NCBI GenBank assembly: GCA_963969495.1
Contig: OZ018329.1
Span: 74,848,912-74,912,911 of the forward strand
Reading direction: 5' to 3'
DNA: 64,000 nucleotides
DNA from: Ceratothoa steindachneri
Taxonomy: Eukaryota > Arthropoda > Malacostraca > Isopoda > Cymothoidae
Below, piece by piece: positions 20,371-29,627 of the stretch. The translations under genes and the position numbers were made by a program. Numbering within the stretch: position 1 is the first letter of the stretch; every line of letters begins with the position of its first letter. Below the pieces are notes generated by a model, which was not told the origin of the DNA, did no database searches, and saw only the letters and a list, made by a program, of their open reading frames with translations.

Positions 20371-20802
20371 TCACGCAAGCTCTCTCACCGACGACAAGGT
20401 GGCTGTGTTGAGAGAGAGAACTTTCTCTTCTTCTATTTCTACTTTCTCTTCTTTCTTCTTTCTTTTCTTCTTTTTGGCTCGTTGAGGAAGCCCTTCAGCA
20501 GAAGAAATCGGCTGTTGGACGTCCGGAGCCTTCTCGCCTGAGCATCTGCATCTCTCTGTTTTTAAGAGTTGAACTTCCCTTTTAAGGAGGGAGTTCTCCT
20601 CTCTCAGTTGAGCGATGCTCTCGCCCAGGCGCTTCTCGAGTTCGCAGAAGTCACAGACACTGACGCCATCTGTGAGTTCCTTGCAACTCCTTCCCCCGAA
20701 GTCTTCACTCCATCTATAGACTTTGCATATTTTGCAGGTTAGCTTTCGAAACGGAGGACCATTCTTCTTCGCCATGTTACAAAAATCTCGGACCATACGC
20801 AT
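20371..20802 (-). CDS. unit 7 truncated ORF1 (143 aa)
   Basis: Open frame with the same zinc-finger and coiled-coil residues as unit 5. It sits in the outermost, 5'-truncated unit. Its plus-strand CGCCATG variant at the MAKKNG codons is shared only with unit 3. Confidence 0.5.
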   Translation of the reverse strand: MRMVRDFCNMAKKNGPPFRKLTCKICKVYRWSEDFGGRSCKELTDGVSVCDFCELEKRLGESIAQLREENSLLKREVQLLKTERCRCSGEKAPDVQQPISSAEGLPQRAKKKKRKKKEEKVEIEEEKVLSLNTATLSSVRELA

Positions 20803-21420
20803 TAAAAAAGGGGTTTTTGGTTGTGATTTTCTCTCGCACTAATCTCATCCGCCTATTTCCAGGAGGTTTTCGGTCGTTCGGCGAACAGAAACCCTTTGAT
20901 CAAGCACACCAACCCTAAGGTCTCCCCTGGGCCGGACGTCCCCAATCGTGCCGCAGCTCCCAACTGAGCAGCACGAGAGCCCCAGTGAACTGGTTCTCTG
21001 ATTTTTCGACAGGGGTGCTTGAGGTGTAACTGTCTTCCTACTAAGCCCTACTAATCAACTAAAAACGGCCAGACTTGAGGCAAATAGTAAAGCTAAGTGC
21101 CCACGACTTCATCCGAGATCTTTAGCTGATCTGGCAACCAGCAAGGCACAAAAGCTCTCTCTCCAAAAATCAGTTGAGCCTTTATTCACCAAGTAGCGGT
21201 CACAGGGAGCTGGTCAGGCAATTACACGTTAGGAGAAAGCTTTTAAGGGGTACCTAGCATTTCTCCATTAATCGTACCCCAAACGCCTAAGATCCCTTCA
21301 ATCTCAGTCTCTTGTAACCTATGAGTGCTCCAAGGCGTTATTTAAAGAGGTTCCAAAGCCTCTCTTCTCACGCGGCATAAGGGAGCTGGTGAGGCCCTTA
21401 TTAATAAACAACTTAAGAGG

Positions 21421-21665
21421 CATCAGACTTCCTTGGACTAATCAGTCCTGTAACAGGAAATCAATAGAAAATATGTGGGGAATACTACCTATACACGACT
21501 TTACAGAAAATGTTGAAAAATCAGGAGCACGGGTCAAAATTGACGAATGTGATACGCAAAACATGGTGGGAAATACAAGCTGGAATCTCAGAACTTATTA
21601 AATTTATTTCTAGGCGAGTCGCAGCTCTAAAAGCTGCTAAAGAGAACTCTACAAAATATTAATAC
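21421..21665 (+). pseudogene. Tc1-like transposase C-terminus
   Basis: Transposase of the IS630-Tc1-mariner superfamily, 3' end only. SIENMWGIL (21456-21485) corresponds to the PIENxWG motif next to the last catalytic Asp/Glu. After frame changes, VIRKTWWEIQAGISELIKF and RRVAALKAAKENSTKY match Tc1 C-termini and end at a stop near 21661. The catalytic SPDLN part is degraded (NQSCNRK). The 5' part lies at 8780-8865 beyond the CR1-like LINE. Confidence 0.65.
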
Positions 21666-22059
21666 TGTATTTTCATCGTTAGAAATGTATTTTATTCTTT
21701 ATATTTGCAAATAAAGGTATTGAAGTAATTAACTGTGTCTATTTACTTATTGCATGTCTCTATACAGTCTGCATCAACATTTCCAGCAGTTTTGACGGGC
21801 AGTGCCGGATTTCCGTATACGCTAATAAGCTATAGCGTAGGCCCCCCAAAAAAATTCAAGAAAAAAAGGGGGTGGGGGTGCATCTCCAAAATATACGATA
21901 AAAAAAATAATAAAACCTACATAGTGCAACAGTTTTGCCGATTACGTATTTTACTTCTAATTTCTAGGGGCCCCAAAAAATTAAAGAAAAAAAACGGGCT
22001 GTACATCTCTTAATGTAGAAGCAATTTTGAGAATGTTCCTTAGTAAGATGATTGCATAT

Positions 22060-22341
22060 ATTTGATTTGATTTGATGTATACAGAGTGAAAAGGTGCAGA
22101 AGATAAATAGAGGTAAATAGATGTTGAGGTTTGCCCTGGTGTAGAAGGGCATCTGTAAGGTACTTCCTTTTTCATATATTGTCTTGTCTCTTCTTGTGCA
22201 CCGTCAGTGTTTTCTTCAGGTGCTTGTTTGGCAGCAATGTGACCTTTACTTTTGATTTTTGCCTCTCTCCTTATTGTTTGAACTTTATTTATTTATTTAT
22301 TTTTTTATATTTAGATTTATATTTTTTATATTTAGATTTAG

Positions 22342-22408
<67 letters not shown>

Positions 22409-22582
22409 TCAATTTCTTCCTCACGGCATTCTAGCCTTTCAAGTATTATATTTGATACTTTTATTTTTGTATCTTCTAATTTGTTATTATTTTTATTTTG
22501 CCGGTTTTCTGGTAATATATTCTTGTATTGTCGGTGTTTGGGCATTTCGATTGCAAATTGCTCTGGAGAGAGATAATTTTAT
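22060..22582 (-). mobile_element. 5'-truncated LINE 3' end (relative of the Jockey-like copies), inside the hAT relic
   Basis: The 3' end is at a short (GATTT)n-like repeat near 22063-22077. It shares with the 3' UTRs at 26355-26830 and 31956-32470 the hairpin GCCCTGGTGTAGAAGGGC (22133-22150), the CTAGCCTTTCAAGTAT block (22431-22446) and a diverged TGCCGG...GGTGTTTGGG block (22499-22542). It is more diverged than those two copies are from each other, so it is an older or sister family member. No coding part remains. Confidence 0.6.
22344..22407. repeat. (TA)n microsatellite
   Basis: About 32 perfect TA dinucleotides, in the position of the AT-rich 3' UTR tract of the related LINE copies. Confidence 0.95.
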
Positions 22583-22746
22583 AAGCTGAAGAAGCTAAAA
22601 AAAATTAATTTAGAACAACAATGACTCAAGATAAATTACGTTCCTTAAGTCTCTGGTTCATAGAAAGTGACAAACTACGCAGATAATCATTTGATGATAT
22701 CATCAGTGACTTTGCTCTGGCAAAGGCAAGAAAGAAAGTATTTTAG
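22583..22746 (+). pseudogene. hAT transposase C-terminal remnant
   Basis: Residues such as LRSLSLWFIESDKLRR and SFDDIISDFALAKARKKVF, with a stop between them, match the tail of hAT transposases (LSSLSLLSIE...DFxDIIxxFAxxKARK). It is the only recognisable coding part of the hAT relic at 21800-23212. Confidence 0.65.
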
Positions 22747-23220
22747 TTTAGATCTGTTTGTGTTCTGTTTGTATTCACAGTATACAATAAATTTTGATAA
22801 ATTATACAATTTAATGGGTATTGTGTAGATGCATTAATGTAATTAGTCCTTATAGCAAGTTTCTAGAGACTAGATTATAGCCTCTGTAAATTGTGTTTCT
22901 AAAAGGACTTTTGTTGTTTTACCAGAGTGTTTGCATTATTAAGTTTGTTAGGAATAAAAATAATTTTAAGTTAGAGGTTAATAATTATTTCACTATTAAT
23001 ATACCTCTTCTTAATTGTATTTCAATTCAACAATTACTTTGATAAAATACCTATTATGTCAAGTGCAAATGGCTTGGATATCTATTAGGTCCAAAAATTA
23101 CCATATAGCATATTAAACACAAAAAAACGACAATTTGTCGCTGCCTAGGACATCTAAAGCGCCCTATTATCTCAAAGAGCTTAGGGCCTCGTCAAATCTA
23201 AATCGAGCCCTGTTCACGGG

Positions 23221-25752
23221 TGTACTTTTCGCAGCATTTCAAGCAATACTGTCAAAACATTTTGAAACAGTTTTGTTTCAAAACAGGGAGCCAAATTTAT
23301 TTTTTTTAAATATTTTCCACCATATTTATTTCTATATATTTATTTAATTTTAATCATCGACATCACAAAAATATTCGCATTAACATTTGGCTGTTTTTTA
23401 TTTTTATCCATATAATTACTTTTTTAACCTAACGTCTTATGAAAAATCTTATCACTTGACAACCCAGCAGCAGTCATCCAAAACTATTTGTGGATTTATA
23501 GAACATATAAATAATTATATTATAGTTAACTTACCTTTCTCCGAATTATTTTGTAAATCGTGTCATGATTAATTTGGGCAAATCTACATTTAATATAATG
23601 ATGTATAGAAAAAAAATTATTTGATTGCGCCATTTTTCTGTACTGTTTTGAATAAAACTAACAATTGTTATTTTTCACCAGGGTAATCCGGTACAACCCA
23701 GCGCTACTATATTCCATACCACACGTTAGAAGCTCCCCGACCTTGTGATTTATTAGCACTACCATGATGATGAAACCAACATAAAGATCAGTATGACAAT
23801 CACTGGCAAGTCCCAGCAGCTGGTACTATTGTGGAATGGAGGAGCTGGAAGACTGGTAGGTATTGGAGGGGGAGGGGGGTAGAGCTGGAAGACTGATAGG
23901 TATTATGTATACCTATCAGTATACCAACGAGCGTTTGAACCCTTTCTCTGGCTCAAGGGAAACCCACCCGTTTAACGTCAGAGGCGTGGCCTTAAACTAC
24001 CTTTCGGGGAATTGCGAGATACGGAAGAGTGATGCGTCGCGTGCGTTCGCAGTAAAACAGTGAATTGTAGTAGTGTTTGGCTACGTGCGTAATGTGTGTG
24101 GATGAAAATGCCTGTGCGCACGCGTCAGACACGACACCCAACCGAGGTTGGTGTGAATCGAACCTGGTACCCAGATTGGGGAATCCATCGCCAATGTGGG
24201 GCGAGGTCCTTCGATCGGGCCGAGGCTGTGCGTAGGGGAAGGTGAACATTGTTGTTATGTACCGGAAATTAAGTGAAAACTAACGAAAGCATTTCATGAG
24301 ATAGTTTGATGAGTTTCAAGAAGGGTTGAAATTAGGGTAAGTGAAAATGTAGAGAATGTATATATGCAGAGTAAAGAGGCTTGGGGGATAAATGTGAATC
24401 GACGATTTAATCTAATATACCCTATATTTTGCTCTTTCGTTGCTATGGCATTGACGCATGCGCAATGAAGTTGTGTTTATAGGCTGAGAGCTTTTTCCTA
24501 TTTCTGTAAGTCAAGCTTTAGATTATGTCTGCTCTCGTTCTTATCTCCCGATTGATTCGTATTTTCATTGGATTACGTTTTTTTTAATAAGTACAATAAA
24601 GGTGACTGGAATAAAGTGACCCAACAAATAGAGCCACCCTTTACAATTAAATGGAGTAAAATAAAACCTGGGATTACAGAATTATTCCAACACAAAGAAA
24701 TTCACCAGAGTCACGTAAAACTAAGAAAGTTTTCACGATAACCTAATCATAAGCGCGTTAATTTTATCTTAACTGGCAACTCAGGGAATGGATGTCAGGG
24801 TGTGTCCGGACAGGAGTGAATTATATCAATTTGACGTTGTTTTTTTTAAAGTAATCCCTCAAGCACAGAATGAGTTGATAAATATGTACTTATACATATC
24901 GTTATGACAATAATATATTCGTCATAATGCCACTAATTCTGCTGGGGTAAAAAAGAAAATTTCCCAATTAGTGATATTTGGCAACTACTGATAAAATTTT
25001 CATTTGGATTTCAAAAGCTAAAATGCATTTAGTAGGGAACCATTATTGTTGCTCGTTGGTATTTCGCTATAATTTCTCTCGGAGCTACGTCTGTCACGTT
25101 CTTTCTTTCGTTTATTCAGGCAAATCTGTGATTATTATTTTAATAAATACAAATTGATTTTGTCTTTACCGATATTGAATCGAATTTTTAACGACGCCCT
25201 AAAATGAAGGAAATTTGAATATAAAGTTTGTTTTATCTTCAGCAGATTAATAATTTAAAGGTGCTTTAACTTACCCCACCCCCCTTTCCCTTAAAGATGA
25301 AGTATGCTTAGTTTTATTCCGTGGTGGTAGCGTTCATATATGAAGCTTCGGAACTATTAAAACCCCTTTACCCAAAATTCTGAGCCACGTATTTTTTATC
25401 ACTTGTAAAGGTAAGCAAATTTCCTCTTTAATTCCAATGAGGAATTGGGTAGCACCATTCGTCCCTCGCAATCATGCACAAAATCCATTGATCGGATGAA
25501 ATGCACATAAAGATGAGAATGTCAATCAATTAGCAAGTACTCCTTCGGGTGTGTCCGATTCTTAATGAACGTTTTTGCCACAAAAACACGCAAATTAAAG
25601 TAATATAAAACATTAAGGTCATTGTCAAGATTAGTGGCGCACAATTTTGTAAACGATTACTCTAGGGTTCAGGTTCAGGTTAGATTTCCAAGGATGTGCT
25701 GTGGCTACAGCTCCTTGTAGTCTATTTTTCTTTTGTATATAGTTGAGTTTCG
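23221..25752. other. unassigned AT-rich sequence
   Basis: No gene or transposon was recognised. Noted inside: a short direct repeat (GGAGCTGGAAGACTGRTAGG) at about 23838-23905; a GGTTCGATTC B-box-like stretch on the minus strand near 24150 that does not fold as a tRNA; and a GACGCATGCGCAATG palindrome at 24453-24467. Short open frames here have no family resemblance. Confidence 0.5.
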
Positions 25753-25995
25753 GTAATTGTGAAGACTATGGGCAGATCGTAGGCCTAGTTTTTTTGGGCT
25801 ATTTTGGGCTACTTTCCGGTGTTACTTTTTTAGAGATGAAATCGAAGAATTTTATGGCTATTTTCATTTTTATACTGGGGGGCTGTGCTCCCCAGACCCC
25901 CCCCCCCCCAAAGGATTGAAACTCATGGTCATCGCAGTGTTATCCCCGCGGCGAGCCGTACCCAACAACGAGCCGACGCTCAAAATAATCGTTAA
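25753..25995 (-). mobile_element. MITE copy (same family as 37407-37601), one end lost, with an insertion
   Basis: Starts GTAATTGTGAAGAC and follows the reverse complement of the complete copy at 37407-37601 to about 25995, lacking the second terminal repeat. Between about 25861 and 25929 it carries an extra block containing CTGGGGGGCTGTGCTCCCCAG and a C-run, which also occurs next to the other copy at 37740-37800. Confidence 0.6.
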
Positions 25996-26354
25996 TACTT
26001 ACGCCAGACGGGTGGGTAGAGTTTACCGGCAGCAAGCCAGAATTCGGTAAGATGTTCGTATCCTTCAGATTACAAATTTGAATAGGCTGCCCATCCGTCA
26101 GATACGACTGTCGTGCCCGGCAAAATCCACTTTTTTTATCGCTGCGAGGAGGGTTTCTCGATTTCGATTTGCCACCGAAACAATGAAAATTCTCTTTGTT
26201 CCACATTCGAACCCTCCCAAAACCCACTGCCCTTCCACTACACGGCCCATGGGCTTCGAAAAACGCAACATATTTCTCGTTGTCGGTTAAAATAGCACCG
26301 AAACGTTGAATAGGTAACAAACAAACTTAACACGAAAATGAAATTTTGACAAAT
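25996..26354 (-). other. unassigned; 126-codon open frame of unknown origin
   Basis: An open frame spans 26320-25940 on the minus strand (MLPIQRFGAILTDNE start). Its last third runs into the MITE at 25940-25995. Composition is ordinary, with no motif, signal peptide or membrane segment seen. It could be a host exon remnant or chance; no function is proposed. Confidence 0.25.
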
Positions 26355-26437
26355 AAGCGGGAAGTTGAAGTTGAAGTTGATGTATGAAGAATGAAATGTG
26401 TAGTAGGTATATAAAGATAAAAAGAGGGTTGAGAATT

Positions 26438-26454
26438 GCCCTGGTGTAGAGGGC
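26438..26454 (-). other. conserved 3' UTR hairpin, Jockey-like copy 1
   Basis: GCCCT-loop-AGGGC inverted repeat about 80 bp from the 3' end; the stem and most of the loop are kept in copy 2 and in the older relative at 22133. It may be an RNA structure recognised by the element's RT (inference). Confidence 0.5.
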
Positions 26455-26866
26455 TCCTCACCGGTTTGTCCATTACTTGTACTATTTATCTCTTCTCTTT
26501 ATTCGTTTCTGTTATTTGTCTTAATCTTTTTCTATATTTAATTATATGTATTTGTTTTAATATATTTATTCTTTTTTATTTATTTATTTATTTTTATATA
26601 TATTTTTTTTTTATATATATATAAACTATAATTAGGTAAAATAAATATCTATACTATATCCTCCGTCGTGGCTTTCAAGCCTTTCAAGTATACTGTTTGC
26701 TTTTGCAATCTTGTGTTACATTTTGTAATTATATATTTCGTATCTGTCTTGCCGGGGTTTTTGGTTCTGTATATTAGTTTGTCTCAGTTGGGTTCAATGG
26801 GCACTACGCCTCTCTACTCTTCGCTTTCTTCTTCTTCTGTGATTTTTGGTGTATTCTATCGTGCGG

Positions 26867-29600
26867 TTACGTATAGAGACCAACTAGTCGATCTCTGGAG
26901 CAGTTCCTTCCACTCGGGAAGAGGGATTTTCTACTAACCCGTTCTCTTACTGCTCTAGGTATATCTAGGTTTTGGTTCATATTCGGGAGTATTTCCTCTT
27001 CGATTTTGTCCCAGGTCTTTCTCCCTAGCCTTTGGAGTTCTACATTCAGAGGGGTTAGTCCTGCTCTTGCGTGCAGGACTGTCTGCTGAATGTAGTCCGT
27101 CCTTTTCGCTCCAGCTATAAGCAGGGCTGCTTTGTTCTGCACTCTGCATTTGTCTGAGAGAGGTGGAACTCACAGCCTGCATAACCACTGCCGGGTACAC
27201 TAATGTTGAGCGCACCAGAGCAGTGTATAGCTTTTTAAGGTTTTTGGAGCTGAGGTTTTTAAACCTATACAGTTTGCCAAGCTGTATTTTGGCTAGGGAG
27301 ATTCTGTCATTGATGTGACCTTTGTACCCTTTGGAGGTAAATTGTAGACCCAGGACTTTTCCTTTGTTACCATATGGGTAAACTTCGCCATTTACTCTGA
27401 CATCCACATGTTTGCGGCGGTTAACTGGTAGGATTTGGAACTTTTGGCGGTTGGTCTTGATCTTCCACATTCGTTCATATCGATTGATGTTTTCTATTTC
27501 GATGGCTGTCTGCCTTGCTTGATATCCGGCGTGCTTGTAATAGCTGGGGACGATTTGCGTGATGTCATCTGCAAACTGCAGGTACATCACATCCTCCCCT
27601 ACCGGATCAGGTAAGTCCAGTGTACAGAAGGTACAGCAGCGGACTCAGACAGCCACCCTGTGGAACACCCGCCTCAAGTTGAAATTCGGGTCCTCTGTAG
27701 CCCTCGATGGAAATTCGGGCTTTTCTACGCATGATGTAGTCGCAGAGGACCCTTTCCAGGGTAGGGTTCAGCTGGAGGCTTAGGATCTTGTGTTGTAAGC
27801 CTCGTAGCCAAACCTTATCGAAGGCCTTTTGCACATCTCGCATCACCACGTCTACGTATTTCTTCTCGGCCTTACATCGGGCAAGCTTTTCAGTGAGAAG
27901 GGCAAGGGCAGTATCCGTCCCCCTTCTCTTGCGAAACCCGTGTTGCTGAGAGCTGTGGGCTTCTAGCTCGGTTAGTTGGTCTTGTAACCTGTTAGCCAGA
28001 AGCTTCTCGTAGACTTTACCTATTATCTCCAGGAGGGATATTGGCCTGTAGTCCACCAGTTGATCAGGCTTCTTCCCTTTGGGTATAAAGATAATTTTAG
28101 CTATCTTTAGCCCGTCTGGGAAGTAGCCCGTATTCAGGGAAGCATTGTAGATGTTAGTGATTCCCTGAATGATCTGCCGGGGGGCATGTACCAATTTATT
28201 TCTGGTGATGCCCGTCCAGCCTGGTGCCTTGTGTTTGAAGGTTTTAATGACCGCCATGACCTCTTCCGGTGTAGTTGGCCGGCCATGGTCTACCATATTC
28301 CTCCCTTCGTCGACATAGGCATGTGGTAGAGTTCGATGCACATTCTGATTTAGTTCTTCCATCAGTTGGCCTTCGAATTCCTGGTCGAATTCCGCATTTT
28401 CCTCTGGTGTTATCCTGAAGATATTTTGCCAAAAGTTGCGGAATCTTTCCTCCAAATCCGCCGGGTCTTCCAAGTAGTTATCGCCCTCCTTAATGCGGGT
28501 CTTTTCTCTACTTGTCAGACCTTTCAACTTGTTCACAAGTCGCCAGAACACATCGGGTCGAACTTCGCTGTCAACTTTCTCAATCAGACTGTCCCAGACT
28601 TCAGCCTGTTGCTGGTTGATAGCCTGCTTAAGTTCTTCACTCAGGCGTCTTAGCAGCGTTGTTCTTTCCCGATTAACACCCTCTCTCCTCGTTTCTTCAT
28701 ACACCTCCCTGTGCACTCTAGCGATCTCTCTCATTTCCTCAGACCATCTGGGTTGGGGGAGAGTTTTGTACCTTTTCATTGGTACACTCTCGCGATCTGC
28801 TTCGATGATGCGTGCAGTAATCGCTTCCAACTCCTCGTCGATCCTCTCCAGACTCGCTCCGTCGAGGCCCACTGGTACATAGCTGGCAAGGTTTTCCTTG
28901 TAGCGTTCCCAGTTGGCCGAAGCATAGCTTTTCCGAAGTGGTATCGGGAGCTGAATTGGTGCAAGAGAAATGGTCGTCAAGATCGGTATGTGATCACTGG
29001 GTATTGTCGGGCCCGGCTCACTACGGTAATTGAAAGGGAAGCCATCACTTGTCATGATTATGTCAGGTTTCGTAGCGGACCTTACGGTGAAATAGGTTGG
29101 AAAATCCGGTCCTATACGCTGAATGTTCTTCCTTCTCATAATCATTTCCAAGTTGTGACCTCTTTCGTTTGTGTTCCCGTAGCCAGCCGTTCGGCATCTG
29201 GCGTTGAGGTCTCCCCCAAGGAATACCATCCTGCCGTGGCCAAACAGGGTGTAGAAGTGCGTCGAGGTGGTTGGTATGCCGCCGCTATTATGAGCTTGCC
29301 TACTAATGTATGCAGCTCTACCGCCACGAAGGATTCGTCCATGTCTGGAAGACGTTTGAACGACAAGTTCCTCCTGACGGCAATGGCAACACCGTCATAC
29401 CTCTCTTGAGAATGGTTCTTAGATATCACTCTGTAGCCTGGTATCTTCAACTGCTTACTGGTCGTATCGATACCATGCTCAGTAATCAGTATGATGTCGG
29501 GATCTAGCACACGGAATATGTTGCCGTACGCCGTGGCTTTCCCCTCCCATCCATTACTGTTGAGTGTTAATATCCTTAACCTGTTGTTTTGGTTTTCCAT
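26867..29600 (-). pseudogene. Jockey-like copy 1 ORF2: endonuclease and RT, frameshifted
   Basis: The endonuclease N-terminus begins MENQNNRLRILTLNSNGWEG at 29600 and includes LITEHGI and YDGVAIAVRRN. The frame changes by minus one at about 29240, and the endonuclease continues with MVFLGGDLNARC and SDHIPILTTI. RT follows (YRPISLLEIIGKVYE near 28060, VMRDVQKAFDKVW near 27830, GVPQGGCLSPLLYLL near 27650). A 2-bp loss at about 27614 and another near 27137 put the YLQFADDITQ active-site part and the C-terminus in other frames. The first frame break is shared with copy 2; the 2-bp losses are private to this copy. Confidence 0.85.
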
Positions 29601-29627
29601 TCTCTGTTCTGGCTTGTGTGGATGTCT

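Larger units (their letters stand above)
8866..21413 (-). mobile_element. CR1-like LINE with tandem 1.3-kb 5' units (about 12.5 kb)
   Basis: Minus-strand non-LTR element. In transcription order: 6.8 head-to-tail units (21413-12648) holding 5' UTR plus the beginning of ORF1; the rest of ORF1 with a GDSL-esterase domain (to 11756); ORF2 with endonuclease and RT (to 8979); and a 3' UTR ending in a short repeat near 8866-8900 (TTGTTGTTACTC twice). No RNase H is seen. The outermost unit is truncated after 994 bp, like ordinary 5' truncation in target-primed reverse transcription. TAAGAGG occurs at both ends (8859-8865; 21414-21420), a candidate 7-bp target duplication. Esterase ORF1 plus AP endonuclease plus RT is the known CR1 architecture. 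Confidence 0.75.
12648..21413 (-). repeat. tandem array of 1297-bp units (6.8 copies), 5' UTR plus ORF1 start of the CR1-like LINE
   Basis: Unit starts on the plus strand, marked by ACTTTCTCTTC after GAGAGAGA: 12648, 13945, 15233, 16529, 17826, 19123 and 20420. Lengths are 1297, 1288, 1296, 1297, 1297, 1297 and 994 (truncated). Unit 2 lacks 9 bp, an in-frame loss in the Glu/Lys stretch; unit 4 lacks two bases of the GA run. Units are nearly identical, with scattered variants shared by non-adjacent units. Each contains, on the minus strand, a 5' UTR start with an inverted repeat CTCTCTCA...TGAGAGAG, a 64-codon upstream ORF (MHPPTNPFDSV...; for example 13570-13764), and the first about 125 codons of ORF1. 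At each internal junction the ORF1 Glu/Lys stretch runs straight into the next unit's 5' end and stops after LSLNTATLSSVRELA. Confidence 0.95.
21800..23212 (+). mobile_element. hAT DNA transposon relic with 8-bp target duplication
   Basis: The ends are CAGTGCCGGATTT (21800) and, inverted, CAGGGCTCGATTT (ending 23212), 10 of 13 positions equal. The flanks TTGACGGG (21792-21799) and TTCACGGG (23213-23220) match at 7 of 8, as expected for a hAT duplication. GGCCCC-rich stretches occur near both ends. A hAT C-terminal coding remnant lies at 22583-22746. The central part holds an inserted LINE 3' end. Confidence 0.75.

Noticed and set aside
22131..22589. plus-strand frame with hydrophobic and Tyr-Ile repeats (membrane protein)
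   Set aside because: It is a translation of the (TA)n tract and the LINE 3' UTR.
24100..24245. tRNA gene or tRNA-derived SINE on the minus strand (GGTTCGATTC B-box and a TGGCGATGG A-box-like stretch)
   Set aside because: The T-arm stem does not pair beyond one base and no acceptor stem is seen; no second copy in the window supports a SINE.
28711..29409. 232-codon plus-strand frame, also at 34345-35043
   Set aside because: Antisense shadow of the Jockey-like endonuclease; it appears twice only because the LINE does.
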